A stretch of 64,000 bases of DNA from Allantophomopsis cytisporea. Taxonomy: Eukaryota > Ascomycota > Leotiomycetes > Phacidiales > Phacidiaceae. The position numbers were made by a program, and so were the translations under genes. This document shows positions 12,601-25,140 of this stretch, in pieces. The first letter of the stretch is position 1; each line of letters opens with the position of its first letter. The stretch spans positions 1,736,001-1,800,000 of the forward strand of contig CP103026.1 of the NCBI GenBank assembly GCA_024752435.1. Direction: 5' to 3'. Below the pieces are notes generated by a model, which worked only from the letters and a program-made list of their open reading frames with translations, had not been told where the DNA came from and did not search any database.

Positions 12601-13989
12601 CAAGCAGACATGATTACCGAATTAGTCTCAATATCTCATATCACGAACCTTTCCTTCCATCCATACTATGCATCTGTCCGTGCCATCTAGAATCTTTGCG
12701 CGGGTGATGAAGACTGGCTTGACTCCAACACTTGGACACGTCTCAACCTCCACAAAGCCTCAAATCTCCAGATTTTGCTTCTCCGCCGCCACCTCAAATA
12801 GTCCAGCTTACCCCAGAATTGTCCCTGGAAAACTTGTTATCCGGTTATCTTATCCCACATGCTCACGAGTTTGAGCATTTGACTTCGCCCCACTATTACC
12901 CCTCAAGTACTATTCATGACCACCCGAAAGATTCAGCTGACCATATCACAAAGATATACACAGTATCCCCGCAATTCCAAGCTGGGATTTCCTCATCCTT
13001 GACGGCGACTCTTCAGACGATTATATAAGATCAAACAATGTCAAGTCCACCTCCTTCCACCAGCATCTCATCTCTTCTCAAAACACACCGAATTGGTCTC
13101 AATATGCAGCTCAAAGTAATACTGACTACTTGAGATTTCGCTTCAGAGCCGAAGAATACCCAGTCACTCCCTCTCCCTATCCCTCTCAAAGCACCCCTCC
13201 CTTCACTCGTCTCTTCTCTCAGATCATTTCTCGCTCCACGCTCAACTCTTTCCAGTCAAGGCCGGCTTACTGACTAGACAGAATTCATACAGGCGCCATA
13301 ACTGCCTAAAGCCTGTCCCATCCGCTTTGGTCTAGTAAGACGCATAACAACTCCCTGACAACGTTGGCATGACTTGAACGTCTCACTTTTGCCACCCATG
13401 TCTGCGAATACTCACCGTCTATTTCTCGGAGATGCTATACCCAGTGAGGTCTAAGCTTCGGAGAAGACAGCCGGAGTGGGCCACCGGAGCTGGTGGAGGC
13501 AAGGCGGAGAAGACATCGGAGAACTTGATGAAGAAGGAGGTGACGTAGATCAGTAAATGGGTAAAGGGGTATACTTTTGGGTTGATTGTGACTTGATAAG
13601 ACTCCCTCTTCGCTCTTGTATTATTGATGTATCTGAGAGGTCAGCGTTGATAGAGATCTGTCTGTATCGCAAGAGGTTACTTTACCGCGCTTGAGATGTT
13701 TTCAATACGTATTCGAATATTTCAAGTGAGGTGCCTCGCCTATGTAGGTTTTTCGAGCTTCAGTTGGCATTTCGGGATACCTTTTTCTTTTAAACAAATC
13801 GCAGAAGATGATAGGCAAGAAGAACATGACTTATTCTGTTACGTGTTCTCTTTCGAGGAGAGGCAACTTCAATTTACTGAAGGTATATCTGTTCGGTATA
13901 GACTTCACTGACTCCATAAAATCGCCTTTATAACCTGGTCCACAACACCACGTTGCTCGATCTTATTCTAGAATCCTTCAAGTGATAAG
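9615..13989. other. Long non-coding stretch, first part of the 11.7-kb gene-poor region
   Basis: It begins with the promoter and leader of the minus-strand permease (about 9615-10400), including T/A-rich runs near 9750-9790. Open frames up to 135 codons occur, but they lack family motifs, splice signals or protein-like composition. I see no gene, tRNA or ordered repeat. Confidence 0.5.
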
Positions 13990-14280
13990 CTAAGATTTCA
14001 TGTTATTTGAAGAATTTTTGAATGTATGCGGACAATACTCTGCTACTTGGGTGATCTCAAATTGATACTGAGCCGCTCGTGGCGGTCTTTTAAACATCTT
14101 CGAATATCCACCCAAATGTTTCGGGAAGGTCCAAATCTTGCCAAAATCTGCATTGTCTCTGTCATATTTTTCTTTGATTGTTATTAGATGATCCGCAGCA
14201 ATGTTACCCTCCCGAATAACAGTTGCTGGGATGTCTCGATGAAACCAATCCAGGTTTATCAAACATCCCTGTCGCCCATC
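13990..14280 (-). other. Protein-like coding fragment, unrecognised
   Basis: An open frame of about 95 codons runs from NDGRQGCLINLDWFHRD through WTFPKHLGGYSKMFKRPP to a stop at 13990. The composition is balanced, with charged and aromatic residues spaced as in real proteins and no low-complexity, unlike the surrounding frames. There is no good start codon (the first in-frame option is TTG) and no partner exon was found. It may be a surviving exon of a decayed gene. I do not recognise the family. Confidence 0.3.
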
Positions 14281-14567
14281 ATTTGAGCCTCATAACTATA
14301 TAACTACGGCGGTCATTGCATCAAGGCTTCTAGGTTCTTAATCCATGTTATTAAGCCTCTTATAACTGAACCAAAACTGCAGGTGTATAATCTGCCGATG
14401 TCAATTGTAGTCCTGATTATGATCAGTCTCGTCCACAAAACTTCTGATAATTGCTGTTCTCCTAAGCAGATATGGATGGTTATGGATGGGACTGAACTTT
14501 ATATGCAGTCTGGCTCTCCTGGTATGGTAATCATATACAAAGAAGTGTTAATACGGTTGATGCATAG

Positions 14568-14702
14568 GACCAGTTGCAGCGGGAGTATGAACTTGAAATG
14601 GTTGAGGAGAGGAAGCAGGATCTACTCTACAGCTATTTGAATACCCGAAGGGTGAAAACTGTGGCCGAGCCTATTGCTCATTTGGGAAGTCTTCCAATAT
14701 AA
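14568..14702 (+). other. Possible terminal-exon fragment, unrecognised
   Basis: After a candidate acceptor (gcatag) the frame reads DQLQREYELEMVEERKQ, then SYLNTRRVKTVAEPIAHLG, and stops at 14702. It begins as a charged, helix-forming segment and looks like a real C-terminal exon. A possible upstream exon lies at about 14400-14520, with donor gtatgg at 14522, but it has no recognisable domain. The minus-strand fragment at 13990-14280 is 290 bp away, so both may be remnants of a decayed locus. Confidence 0.3.
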
Positions 14703-17700
14703 GAAACTTGAAAGTGATAGTCGGCTATTGCTTATATCTTGACAAGAAGTGGGTCCTGAACGCTGTAACGGTTTCATAAGTTTTAGATGCTGTTCAATGA
14801 ATTATATTGCTATGAATTGCTGATGTGTGGATTGATGACGAAAACAGAAGTGTGAAATTGGACTTGTCTCAGAGGTACTTCTCACACTGAAAAAGAAGAG
14901 CAGAAGTTATGTACATGTGTAATATGCTTGATTCATCGTACAATTTTGTGGTGCTATTCTTTGTTTCCTACCAACATGGGTACAGCAGGTCTGAAAATCG
15001 ATAACCTGTCTTTTCGAATTCCATCTCGAGGGGAACTGGTATGTATGTATATATATGCGACCTAATAGCCGTTTGCCTCCCAACTTTCAAGCTATTCAGG
15101 GAGAATTGCCAGTACATTCTGCATCTCGCTCCTCATTACAATTCCAACGGCCCTTGAAAACATCGCCACTTGTGTCATTATCTAAAAGACTTGTCAATAT
15201 TCTAGGTCATTTAGATAGGAACAGCGTCATTGGTTGCATCGAGGTACTACTCATCAACTTCCATGTCAGTCCATCAAGAGCTTTGAGGGTCAGCTTTAAA
15301 GTGGTTGAAGAGTATGGTGCCGACTTTGTTTACGTGTAAGACTTTTCATGGACTAAGATTCAGCCACTTCATCAAAGATGAGACTTCAAATAGCAACCAC
15401 GTTGAAAGAAAAGTGGGCATATCGAGACTTTAGGAGGCGTATATATAGTTTAATGGTTTTAATCATATCATATAGCATAGTTCTAGAAGTGATTCTACAT
15501 TTATGATAATTAATGATTCAATATCCAACAACTGAGTAATAGGCTTGACAAAATAAATATGATATCTTCTTATAATTCATTTGAAATATCCTACACGGTT
15601 GATCTGAGCGAAGACATAGCTAAATCTTTATAAGAGAGAAATTATGTATGGAAAGATCAAGTCAACTGTATTCAGTAGTAAGCGAGGCAAGCTTCTCGAT
15701 ACTCTCTTTTACACAGCGACTAAGCATCTATTCACCAGTCGACGGATAGTCCTTAGGTAAGAAAGACTTCAGCAATATATATGAGATCGGCCTGGAGAGG
15801 TCTAGCATAAGCAAATGAACTTCTCCATATTTGGTATAACCCTATATATGGCGATTTTGAACTTGCCAAGAGGCTCTATGCAACAAACATGTCTAGGTCA
15901 TCTTTTAAATGGCAGTCAAGCGTATTATGCTTCACATAAATTCTTCCCAGGCTGTTGCTCTACATTCGCTACAAATGCTCGAAGTGGCACCTACCTACCT
16001 TCCCAGATATTTTTCCATCTCTCTCCTCCTTCGGCGGGGGTATTGCTTCAATCGTCCCAAATCTACCGAACCCTTATTTCAATAAGTTCTCAACAAATAC
16101 CGGACACTTAGAAATCTACCTGGCTCTAATCTCGTGGTCAAATGTATTACTTTTTGAAGCAACACCGCTCAGCAGCATATTCGACTGAGGTACAGCAGCG
16201 ATTTTGTCCTTTGAACTGACTCATTGATATGCATGTAAATCAACAGAGCATCCATAGCTTGAGATACGAGCTTTCCCAGTCGAGTTAATGTGTGGATATC
16301 ATTTCAGAGCTCTCCAATGAACATACCATCATACCGTTACACACGCAAGCTTCCTTTTCTACTAAGGAGCATTGAGCTTAGTTTCAGAAGTGAAGTGGAA
16401 ATGTAGTTTTCATTAGCAAATAGGTTCTAAACACCGTACATCCCTGGGACGACATCCTTAACTTTATAGGAAGCTATTTTGGCAGATCATCCTCATTTCA
16501 ACCATATCGATACCTAGTACATATAATGTGTCATGTTTATAAGTACTTCGTACTTCTCACATGTGTATGTCAAACATATGTACGGGGTATATCCAACTCT
16601 GAAAAACGCTACTCCGTTCATCAAATACGAGCCAAAGTAGAGATGATCTCTTATGTGATATCTCAGATGCTTTCTTAACCTCTATCGCACAAATTTTGGA
16701 ATTCCACAGCTTTCATTTTTAGTACTATGATCGGAATTCTAATATCGGAAGCAATTGTGAAATTCTAAAGCGCGAAGCATGCATCCGTGGCTCTATACTC
16801 TTCTCGGCCCCGACTTCATCCTCGGTGCCTTCCTACCATCGGCTCCGTGCCAATTATCGGGACCGCAACATCAACAACTCCTAGTCTCTATCCACATGAT
16901 TATGTACTGATCAACATCCAGATTCGTTCGCAAAGGTCCGAAATCAAGAACTTCAGCTCTTCCAAGGAAGAACTAGATATGTGGTTCTCATTGCCAAGAC
17001 TTCAGGTGTGCAAATCAGACGTGAGTGAATAATAATACAAAAGAATTATAGATGGGGAAGCAGATATAAGAATAATTGTACTTACTCATTGCGAAGAGAC
17101 CGGACCGCCCTGAGTAATATTTCGATCTAGTATTATAGCCCAACCTGGCAATCAAATCCTTTCAGCATACGCATACGCACTCGTCTACGTACAACCATTG
17201 AAAATTGTCCGTAAGCACAATATCGACCTCCGAATTTAGCGGACGATATTTTATCTCCTATACCAACGTCCGTAGACGCTCAAGCACACGGGCTCAATGC
17301 TCTGTGCTCTCCTCCTCGATCGTTTCCCGGGTCCGGCCCCGGCCTCGGCCCAGCCTACATTACGGCCCCGTATGCAAGGTCAACACCAGAAGCATGATCA
17401 GCCAGCTCGCCGAACGTCCGCGGTAGCTGGATCCAGAGATCTTATTCGAATAACGTCCCGGACGCCACTCCTGTCTAAGAACTCATCTCACTGAGATCTG
17501 CTGAGACCCGGGCGGACCTGACCGGGCCCATAATTAAGACGTGCAGCAGCACCTCATGTCATGGAGTAAGCTCCCAGGAACCGCGGGACATGGCAGATGA
17601 TTTTAACTATCAGTATGGGCATCAGTTTCGGGGAAGCCTGGGGCCGAGGGTGTATGCCGGATGATCAAAGTTGATGGAATCATGGAAGGTGTATTGGCTT

Positions 17701-20700
17701 GGGGACGTCGAACCAGAACAACAGCAGCTGAGCTGCAGGAAGGACTTGATTGGAGCATGATGATAGAATCTGGCGACGGGAATCAACTGATTCGCAGTTC
17801 GTGAGATCACCAATCTTGGTGGGATGTAAGATGGAACACGAGACTGATAAGGTGATTCAACTCGCTGGGCATTGATATTGATATCCATAGGGCATGGGAA
17901 CGGGATGAATTAGAATTTCAGTATAATTACATTATTTTCGGTAAGGTGCCTGTGGATAGCACTTCGTTTTATGAAAATTTACAAACACCTGGCTCGAGGT
18001 TAATTATATGCTGTTCTAGATGCCACGGAGGGCAAACTGATCTCTAAGTCATTAGAGCCCTTGTAATCCCTTAAATGGGGACTCTTCGTGACTCAACAGC
18101 GCCCACCTGCGCCCATCGGAGAATTCAGTCTTTTGTGGCATTGCTTGTGTGTTTTTGAGTTTAGCAAGACATGAAACCCTTTCCGCCCTTTTTCATTCGG
18201 AATATCGGGAGTATCGGTGCCCTCTATTTTATGGTGATTCGAGTTGATAATTTCGCCAAGACATTTCTACAGGCCAGTACACAGAACAGTGTGTCGGCCC
18301 TTCGCCGCTTCCGTTGCTCGTTACAATTTTAATCTTTTTCGGAGAACTTCAATAGCACGACAATATGGTAAGAAAGCTTCTCTACGGGTCAAAGTCAAGA
18401 CCGTATTACATGCCCGGTGCCCGGCGTGATATCATATGTCTCTTCTATATTGCGCGCCTGGGCATGGCGTATTCAGCAAGAAAGCGCTAGCTCGGCCGGA
18501 TCCTTTGGGATGAATAGAGTGATGGGACTCTGTGTCAGTGGGGCTGAATCCTACGCTTTGGACTCGCTTCACTGCAGACGAAATTCAGTTCATCTGGATT
18601 TATGCAGTATATGTAGGAGCCTTACGGCTCACAAACCAACTCACTATTGCTGTATGCAGTTCTCCGAGTGGATGCAGTGGAGATGCTATGTAAACGAGGA
18701 GACGGTGGAAGGGCTGTTGATCCTTCTTCTGGGGAATGCGCGTGGAATTCCTATTTCGCTGTGCGAGTTGACAGACACTTCTCGCTCATTGTTGATAATA
18801 CGAAGCTTCGGTTGTAGATGATTTTTGAGATAAGATGAGGCAAAGCTGTTAGTCGTTGGCCAAGACTGTTGGCATTATGGGCGCCCATTGCTTGGCAAAC
18901 CAGTGATCGTATGAATGGATCCCTTTGAGAAATGTAAATGCATCCTCTCACTCGTTGTACGCAACTTCAAAGCAGTCCATGTAAGCCTCTTCCTTTGAAT
19001 AGAAACGCCGAGAAATGACATTGCCTCGGCATGCGTTACCGCATGCAGCAACTGGAGTCTGCAAAGTGTGGCGGACTATACAAAGATAGCCCCTCCATAC
19101 TGGGTCTCTATATGATACAGGATCAAGGCCACAATCAAGCGGCTTAGGGTCATCATCCTTTGACAACAAAGCCAAGCTTTCAACCGATGTCTAATCCCGA
19201 GCTTAACGACAATAAACTGCATACCAAATTTGCGGTTCGTATTCCCATCAACCAGCGTGCTAGTCAAGAAGCATGTTAGCCATGAGGTGATGATGAGGCG
19301 GAGAATGGAGTAGCACTGTATGGTGATAGCGGCAATGGAAATGGAAATGAAGTCCATGACAACGAGACGAGCCACATGACTAGTCTGCACGTGCACATGC
19401 CAAGCTTTACGAGGAAACAAGGGTGTGGTGGATAGGTATGCTGGACATGCTGGACGCCTCAGGCCAGGGAGTTTGTCACCGAAATGAAACCAATTTCGCT
19501 TCAGATTCTGTCGCTCCACTTTGTATCTCCGAAGACATTCCATAGCCTGGGGTGAGCCTGCACAGCTGGACAACGCCCCGCTGCTCTCACAATGTCGCCC
19601 GTGAGCTTGATCATTCTCTGTCGCTGTGGATGTGAGGGGTAATAATTTATTGGTCTGGTGGGCCTATGGGAGAAGTGATGGTCGAAGAGGACGAATCCCC
19701 GTACTGAGCTCCCACGGTAGAGTGAGGAGTTTTGCCCTGGTGTTATCCATAGGCGAGTGATTGAAAGACTGTGGGTTACCACGGCCGATGAGAGTGAAAA
19801 GGTTCCTCATCGTGTGATAGGAGGATGATGTCGTGTCAGTTGAACAGAGAAAACATCAGAGTCAAGTCAGTCTAGTGTTGTGCATGGCGGCTACTCTGCA
19901 TCGATCTCCTATTCTTCTTTCGAGTTTGGAATGGCCTATTTTGGGGAATGTGTTCCTTGTCGGATACTCCAATACCGAACGAGGCCTACCTTGAATGCGC
20001 TTAGCTACCGGTGACGATTGTGCGGATGGAAATGGGCGCAGCAGATGTAGGCACAAAGCATGAATAGAGTCAAGAGAAAGACAGTGACTGGGCCAAGAAA
20101 AGGGCTGATGGCAGGCAAAGTTGTATGCTCACCGATTTGCCGACTGCACGACTTTTTCAACTATACATGTCGGGACCCATAGAAAAGTGCAGATACGAAC
20201 GAAACCAAAGCACAGAAGTTGCACAACTGTTCACGGACCACACAGGAACAACATAAGGGGAGTGCGTGTGAAAGAAAGGGTTGAGAAGGGAAAACATTCA
20301 GCGACTCTTTTATCATTCGTTGTATCATTTATTATCCACGATAAGGAAAATAATTTACAACCGTGGAAATTCAATCTTACTGCGGGCTACACAATTGATG
20401 ACAGTGAAAATCGTATATAATTTAAATTTAATTCCCCTCATTCAATTCGAAAACCCCTCCCTCTTCCCTACAGAGTACAATGCGCGCACAATCCCATATA
20501 CAGGGACTAAGCCACTCTCAGCCACTTGCAAGCCATACCAACCTATCGAAACCATATCCTAGTTAGATTTGAAACCCACATTATTCTATCTATCACCTTT
20601 CCATCTTCCTAAGTCGGTGTACGGAGTGCCTCCATCGTGATCAATCAGTCTTCATTTGTTAGATTTCTCTGCGTGCGAACGCATATTATTACTTCGGAAC

Positions 20701-21297
20701 ACACACTCTATGATCTACATAACATAAGGCAAGAGCACAAACCATCCAAGAGCCCCCCAATCATTAGTGGGCAAGCTCGTACCCATCTACCGCGCCTCCT
20801 ACCCTCTCCTACCAGAATGTTTCAGACTTGCTGGGCCATACCGGCCCTCATCATCGTATACGGCTTCTTACCCAGTGACTAAAGCACATTGTGAGACTCC
20901 TGTTCCTGCCAAGTGCCCTTCACAACAGTGATTTACCGCGCATCGACAGGGCCTTAAAAGTTAAGTTGGACCAAGCACACACAACGCCAGTCCAATAGGG
21001 GCTTGAGATGTTACAAGGTGGGTTTGATACTCAAGACTCTCCTACTCTACATCTAAAGGCTGTGCGCTGCGTCCACCTTCGAAAGTCCTTCTTTCGTTCA
21101 GTTCATTCCTGTTTGTTTGCCTCATCATCATCGCTCTGGATCTCATTCCATACACTTAGGTCTCGTTTTAGGACCATCACACTCTTTTTGAGATCCCAAA
21201 TCGAACGTCTTTGAATTCCCTGTTTAAGAATTTCTACTTCCTACAATCCTTCAACCCCCTCGATCTTCGAACAACTAAAAACCAACTACTTTTCAAT
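14703..21297. other. Long non-coding stretch, second part of the gene-poor region
   Basis: This stretch holds many short open frames on both strands but none with a start, splice signals and protein-like composition together. The longest, 134 codons at 18417-18821, has no motif and scattered Cys/Ser composition. Composition shifts: 17.2-17.6 kb is visibly GC-richer and 15.3-15.8 kb is AT-rich. The last ~300 bp are the pyrimidine-rich promoter and leader of the GH16 gene. I see no RNA gene. Confidence 0.5.
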
Positions 21298-22401
21298 ATG
21301 CGCTCTTCAGTCCTTTCCGGCGCCGCCGTCATCCTCGGTGCCGCTCAGCTTATCAATGCTCAGACTTTCACTGACTGCAACCCAACCGAGAACTGTTAGT
21401 CTTATATATCTAAGAAATACCACTCAACTCAGTTACTAACGAAAGAACAGCTACCTGTCCAGCTGACCCAGCTCTCGGAAAGACCGTTACCGTCGACTTC
21501 ACCAAAGGAGAGAGCGATGTTTTCGTTTTGGCTGATGGAACGTCCATGATTTACAGCAGTGAGGGAGCCGTATTTGCTATGAACAGCCAGACCGATGCGC
21601 CAACTATCACTTCCAACGACTACATCTTCTTCGGCAAGATTGACGTCTACTTGAAGGCCGCCCCCGGTGTCGGAGTTATTTCCTCCTTCGTCTTGGAGTC
21701 TGATGATCTCGATGAGATCGACTGGGTAAGTGAACTCTGTCGACACTGGTCACCATAATATGAGCAAGCATACTGATACTCTGCAGGAATGGATTGGTGG
21801 TTTTAACACTACCGTCGAGTCTAACTACTTCGGCAAGGGCAACACCACTGCCTATGACCGCGCCATCTACCACAACGTTACCGACCCACAAGACGAGTGG
21901 CACATGTACACGATCGATTGGACCAAGGACTACGTTCGCTGGATCATCGACGATGTGCAAGTTCGCCAGCTTAACTACAGCGACGCTCTTAACGGCCAGA
22001 ACTTCCCACAAACCCCAATGCGCATAAAGATGGGATCCTGGGACGCTGGAGCCACCACCGAGCCATCCGGTACCGTCGAGTGGGCTGGTGGTTATACCGA
22101 CTTCACCGACGCTCCATTCAACATGTACGTTAAGAACATTACCATCCAGGATTACTCCACTGGCGGTAACGAGTACGTTTGGGGCGATCAAACCGGCTCT
22201 TGGGAGTCCATCGAAATCAAGAACGGTACTGAGGCCGATTCCAACTCCGTTTACAGCTCTTCCTCCGGCAGCAGTGACTCTTCATCCAGCTCCTCTGGAT
22301 CCTCTTCCTCTTCCTCATCCTCCTCCGCCGGTCACAAGTTCGGCGTTGCCGACGGTGCCGTTATCGCCCTTGGCCTTGTCATGGGTTACTTCTTCATGTA
22401 A
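21298..22401 (+). CDS. GH16 Crh-type chitin-glucan transglycosylase, GPI-anchored
   Basis: Crh enzymes act at the cell surface, joining chitin chains to beta-glucan in the wall. Exons 21298-21394, 21451-21725 and 21787-22401 (introns 56 and 61 bp) encode 328 residues. The signal peptide is about residues 1-22 (SGAAVILGAAQLINA). The mature part begins with Cys-containing segments, and the catalytic motif D-E-I-D-W-E falls exactly across the second splice junction (Glu121 nucleophile, Glu125 acid/base). Downstream are the jelly-roll strands (TIDWTKDYVRWIID, MRIKMGSWDAG). The Ser-rich linker at about residues 255-300 and the hydrophobic tail GAVIALGLVMGYFFM indicate GPI anchoring. The ATG is chosen because it starts the signal peptide. 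The coding region is rich in C-ending codons, which suggests high expression. Confidence 0.95.
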
Positions 22402-25140
22402 AGCAAGTTACGATTGTGCGATAAGGGGCGATTTTGATAATCTTCCCACACTCCTCATCAACCTTGTCGATATGATTTGCGAATTTTAAAACGGAGACGT
22501 TTAGACGGATAGGCTTTTCCTTGTTGTAGATGGTTGTGGGCGTGTGTATTCACGGTGTGGGACATGTACATCCTCCTGTCGTATATATAGTTGCATATGC
22601 ATTTGCTGGGCGCATTTTTTACTTTATTTTATTTTATACCACGAACGCTTTTTTCTTACTTGGTTTTCACACACTTCTTTCTTGTCCACACTTTACATGT
22701 ATGGATAGATATAAATGACGCTCTTTTAATTGTGTTTATATTCTTAATGATCTGTAGGATTGGCAAGGATCTACAAAATTTCTCGTTGATATGCCCTGGT
22801 AGGAGTGCTTCTCTGTTTATCTGTGATCTGCATGTCATCTAACCACAAAGTTGGTGTGGTACACAATCTGGAATATGAACCGCGAACCAACCTTTTCGAA
22901 TCATTGGATCCGCAACCTACAGGAAAAGCTTATGTGAATGTATCCACGTTTGACCTTGAGTACGACGACCCAAGGTATATATAATACGTACTAACAGAAG
23001 CTCTGAGCTTACCCCATGTGTCAGTAGTGACGGAGCATATCGAATCCCGAGTAAGAAGAGCCCAGCCTATCATCGCACCCCAATTCAAATCGTTTCAAAC
23101 TTCTTGTGGATTCGGATCCATCTTAATTTGGTTCAACCTTCGAGTCCCATTTTTCGGAGCCGAGACTTGGGCGTTGATATGACATGAGCTCCTCCCGGCC
23201 CGGTCTCAAAACTTGACTCCGAAAGCTGAGGTTCGGAAACAGATCCTTTCAACGAAAACATGCCATGTTTAGATTCGTACGATCCTTGACAGCAACACAC
23301 ATCCCGTTGGGTCGGACCGTTCATGTCAATCTTTCTGGCTTTGGTTCGGGATCCAAGGTGGACTGCGGGTTCTGGCTGTTCCGATTGGGCAAAGAAAGGC
23401 CCGAGATCCGGAGCTGCTGATATGGTGATCCCCCACGGGGAATAGCTCGATTTAATCTATGGATACTACTTCCGAGCGCCCGGTACTGCACTTCCATTGA
23501 CGTCTAAATTGGGTTCGGAGCTTGACCGCCGGAACCCGAAATCATCTTGCTCCGGCTTCAGATCGTGATGAGGGCAGTCAATATAAGCTATTCGTATCCA
23601 TATCTCTGATACAGAGATGGGTAGTCGTGAAAGTGGACAATGTAACTTCACGACCTACGTTGGGATATGCCAGTATCAGTCTGTATAATATTGCAAGTAT
23701 GCATATCTACCCTGGCATCTACTAAAAGAGGCGACAGTATTAGAGGGGAGAGATAATGTAGGAGCATGTCAATTGGGTCGATTCCGGAATTACGGAGCGT
23801 GTGATGTACGATTGGATCTCTAGCACCAACGGATTGACAAAACACATACTACAATTGACAGAGAATTCCGAGTCTTTGGAGTTAATTATCGAACTGAATG
23901 AGAACACCCAATGAGGACTGAGTATGCAGATCCAAAGCTCCGGGACATGATAGAACATAGCGATAGCGACAGCGACAACGACAACAACGAGAAGAATTGC
24001 ATGATTGGTGGGATGACGGTGCGTATTTATTCAGATGTGGTGGATGCTGGCCCCAAAAGGTAGAAAATCGGATTAAAGTTGAGCAGAATCATCTTGACAA
24101 AAAGACGAATTCTTTTTTATCCCAAGTTTTTGACAATCAGTATGGTCTTATATCTCTAAGGCTCGCTACAGTATAAGGACAACTCCAGTCAAAGCCCCAG
24201 TTACTCTTCTTATTTGAAGACGAAGTATGCCTTCATTTTTCTTGAATCGGATAACTTCGAGAACTGGGCGTGATGTATTTTCCGAGCTGAAAACAAGAGC
24301 ATAATAATCGTTTTGAAGAATCCTTCCGGAAAACATACTTCAACAGCTGTCCAAAATTCAATTCAAAGTTCTCGTTTTCAATTCACGGTTTGGTATCAAT
24401 CAGTTTATAGTGCCGTTAGGCAGTAGACCATGAGCAGCTATCAGAGATAGCTGTACAAGATGCCCCAACACTCTGATATAAACAACACTATTGCGATGGT
24501 TCAGAATGGAGTTGAATTAAAGATGATAAAGCGTTGATTGAGATAGATAAACGTAGGAGCCAACCGTTCCTACTGAGCGAAAACTCATCATAACCTCCAT
24601 CCACCTCCTGACTCCCGTTCCCACGCCCTAGAGAATGCTAGATCCTATCTTATTTTAGGCTAGCGAAGACGAGTAACAAAATGGATAGGCCGTACTTTTA
24701 CATCTGTCGAAAGCTATGCATGATTGAAAGATATTTGCTGCAGTCCTTGGAGGCAGATGTGGAAGAGATTGACCATTACACACAAAGCAGGCTTGCTCTG
24801 TCCTCAAGTATTTGGTTTGACGATGCGCGCACTCCGCATGCCCATTCTTGGTTGTGATTTCAGGCATCCTGAAAACATTGTAGCAGAAGTTATAGGGCTT
24901 GTGGTGATTGCTAGGAATTCGATCTGTACCAATTTCTCGCTATGAAAACAGGCATAGCAGCTGGTCTAAAGAAATAGGAAGTCCGGGTCAGCAGGATGGT
25001 AAGCTAGCTGGAGTCGTCATCTCAGCACGGTAGGGTGTTAGATAAACATCGCTTTTCAAGTGATCAGACCTCTATAAATCAACTATACACATCATCCCTA
25101 TGCTCATGTATGTGTTTTGAGCTGCAACCAGGCCAGATGC
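22402..25140. other. Intergenic
   Basis: The first ~450 bp is the T-rich 3' region of the GH16 gene. The interval 23.1-23.55 kb is noticeably rich in TCGG/CCGA/ggttcgg words compared with its surroundings; two minus-strand frames there (about 60 codons each) lack motifs and I do not call them. The rest is AT-rich without a supportable feature. Confidence 0.5.

Noticed and set aside
18417..18821. Plus-strand frame of 134 codons
   Set aside because: It has scattered Cys/Ser/Trp composition, no motif, no signal peptide and no homologous family that I recognise.
21429..22191. Long minus-strand frames antisense to the GH16 gene
   Set aside because: They are shadows of the strongly biased codons of the GH16 coding sequence, which has intact catalytic residues and splice sites.
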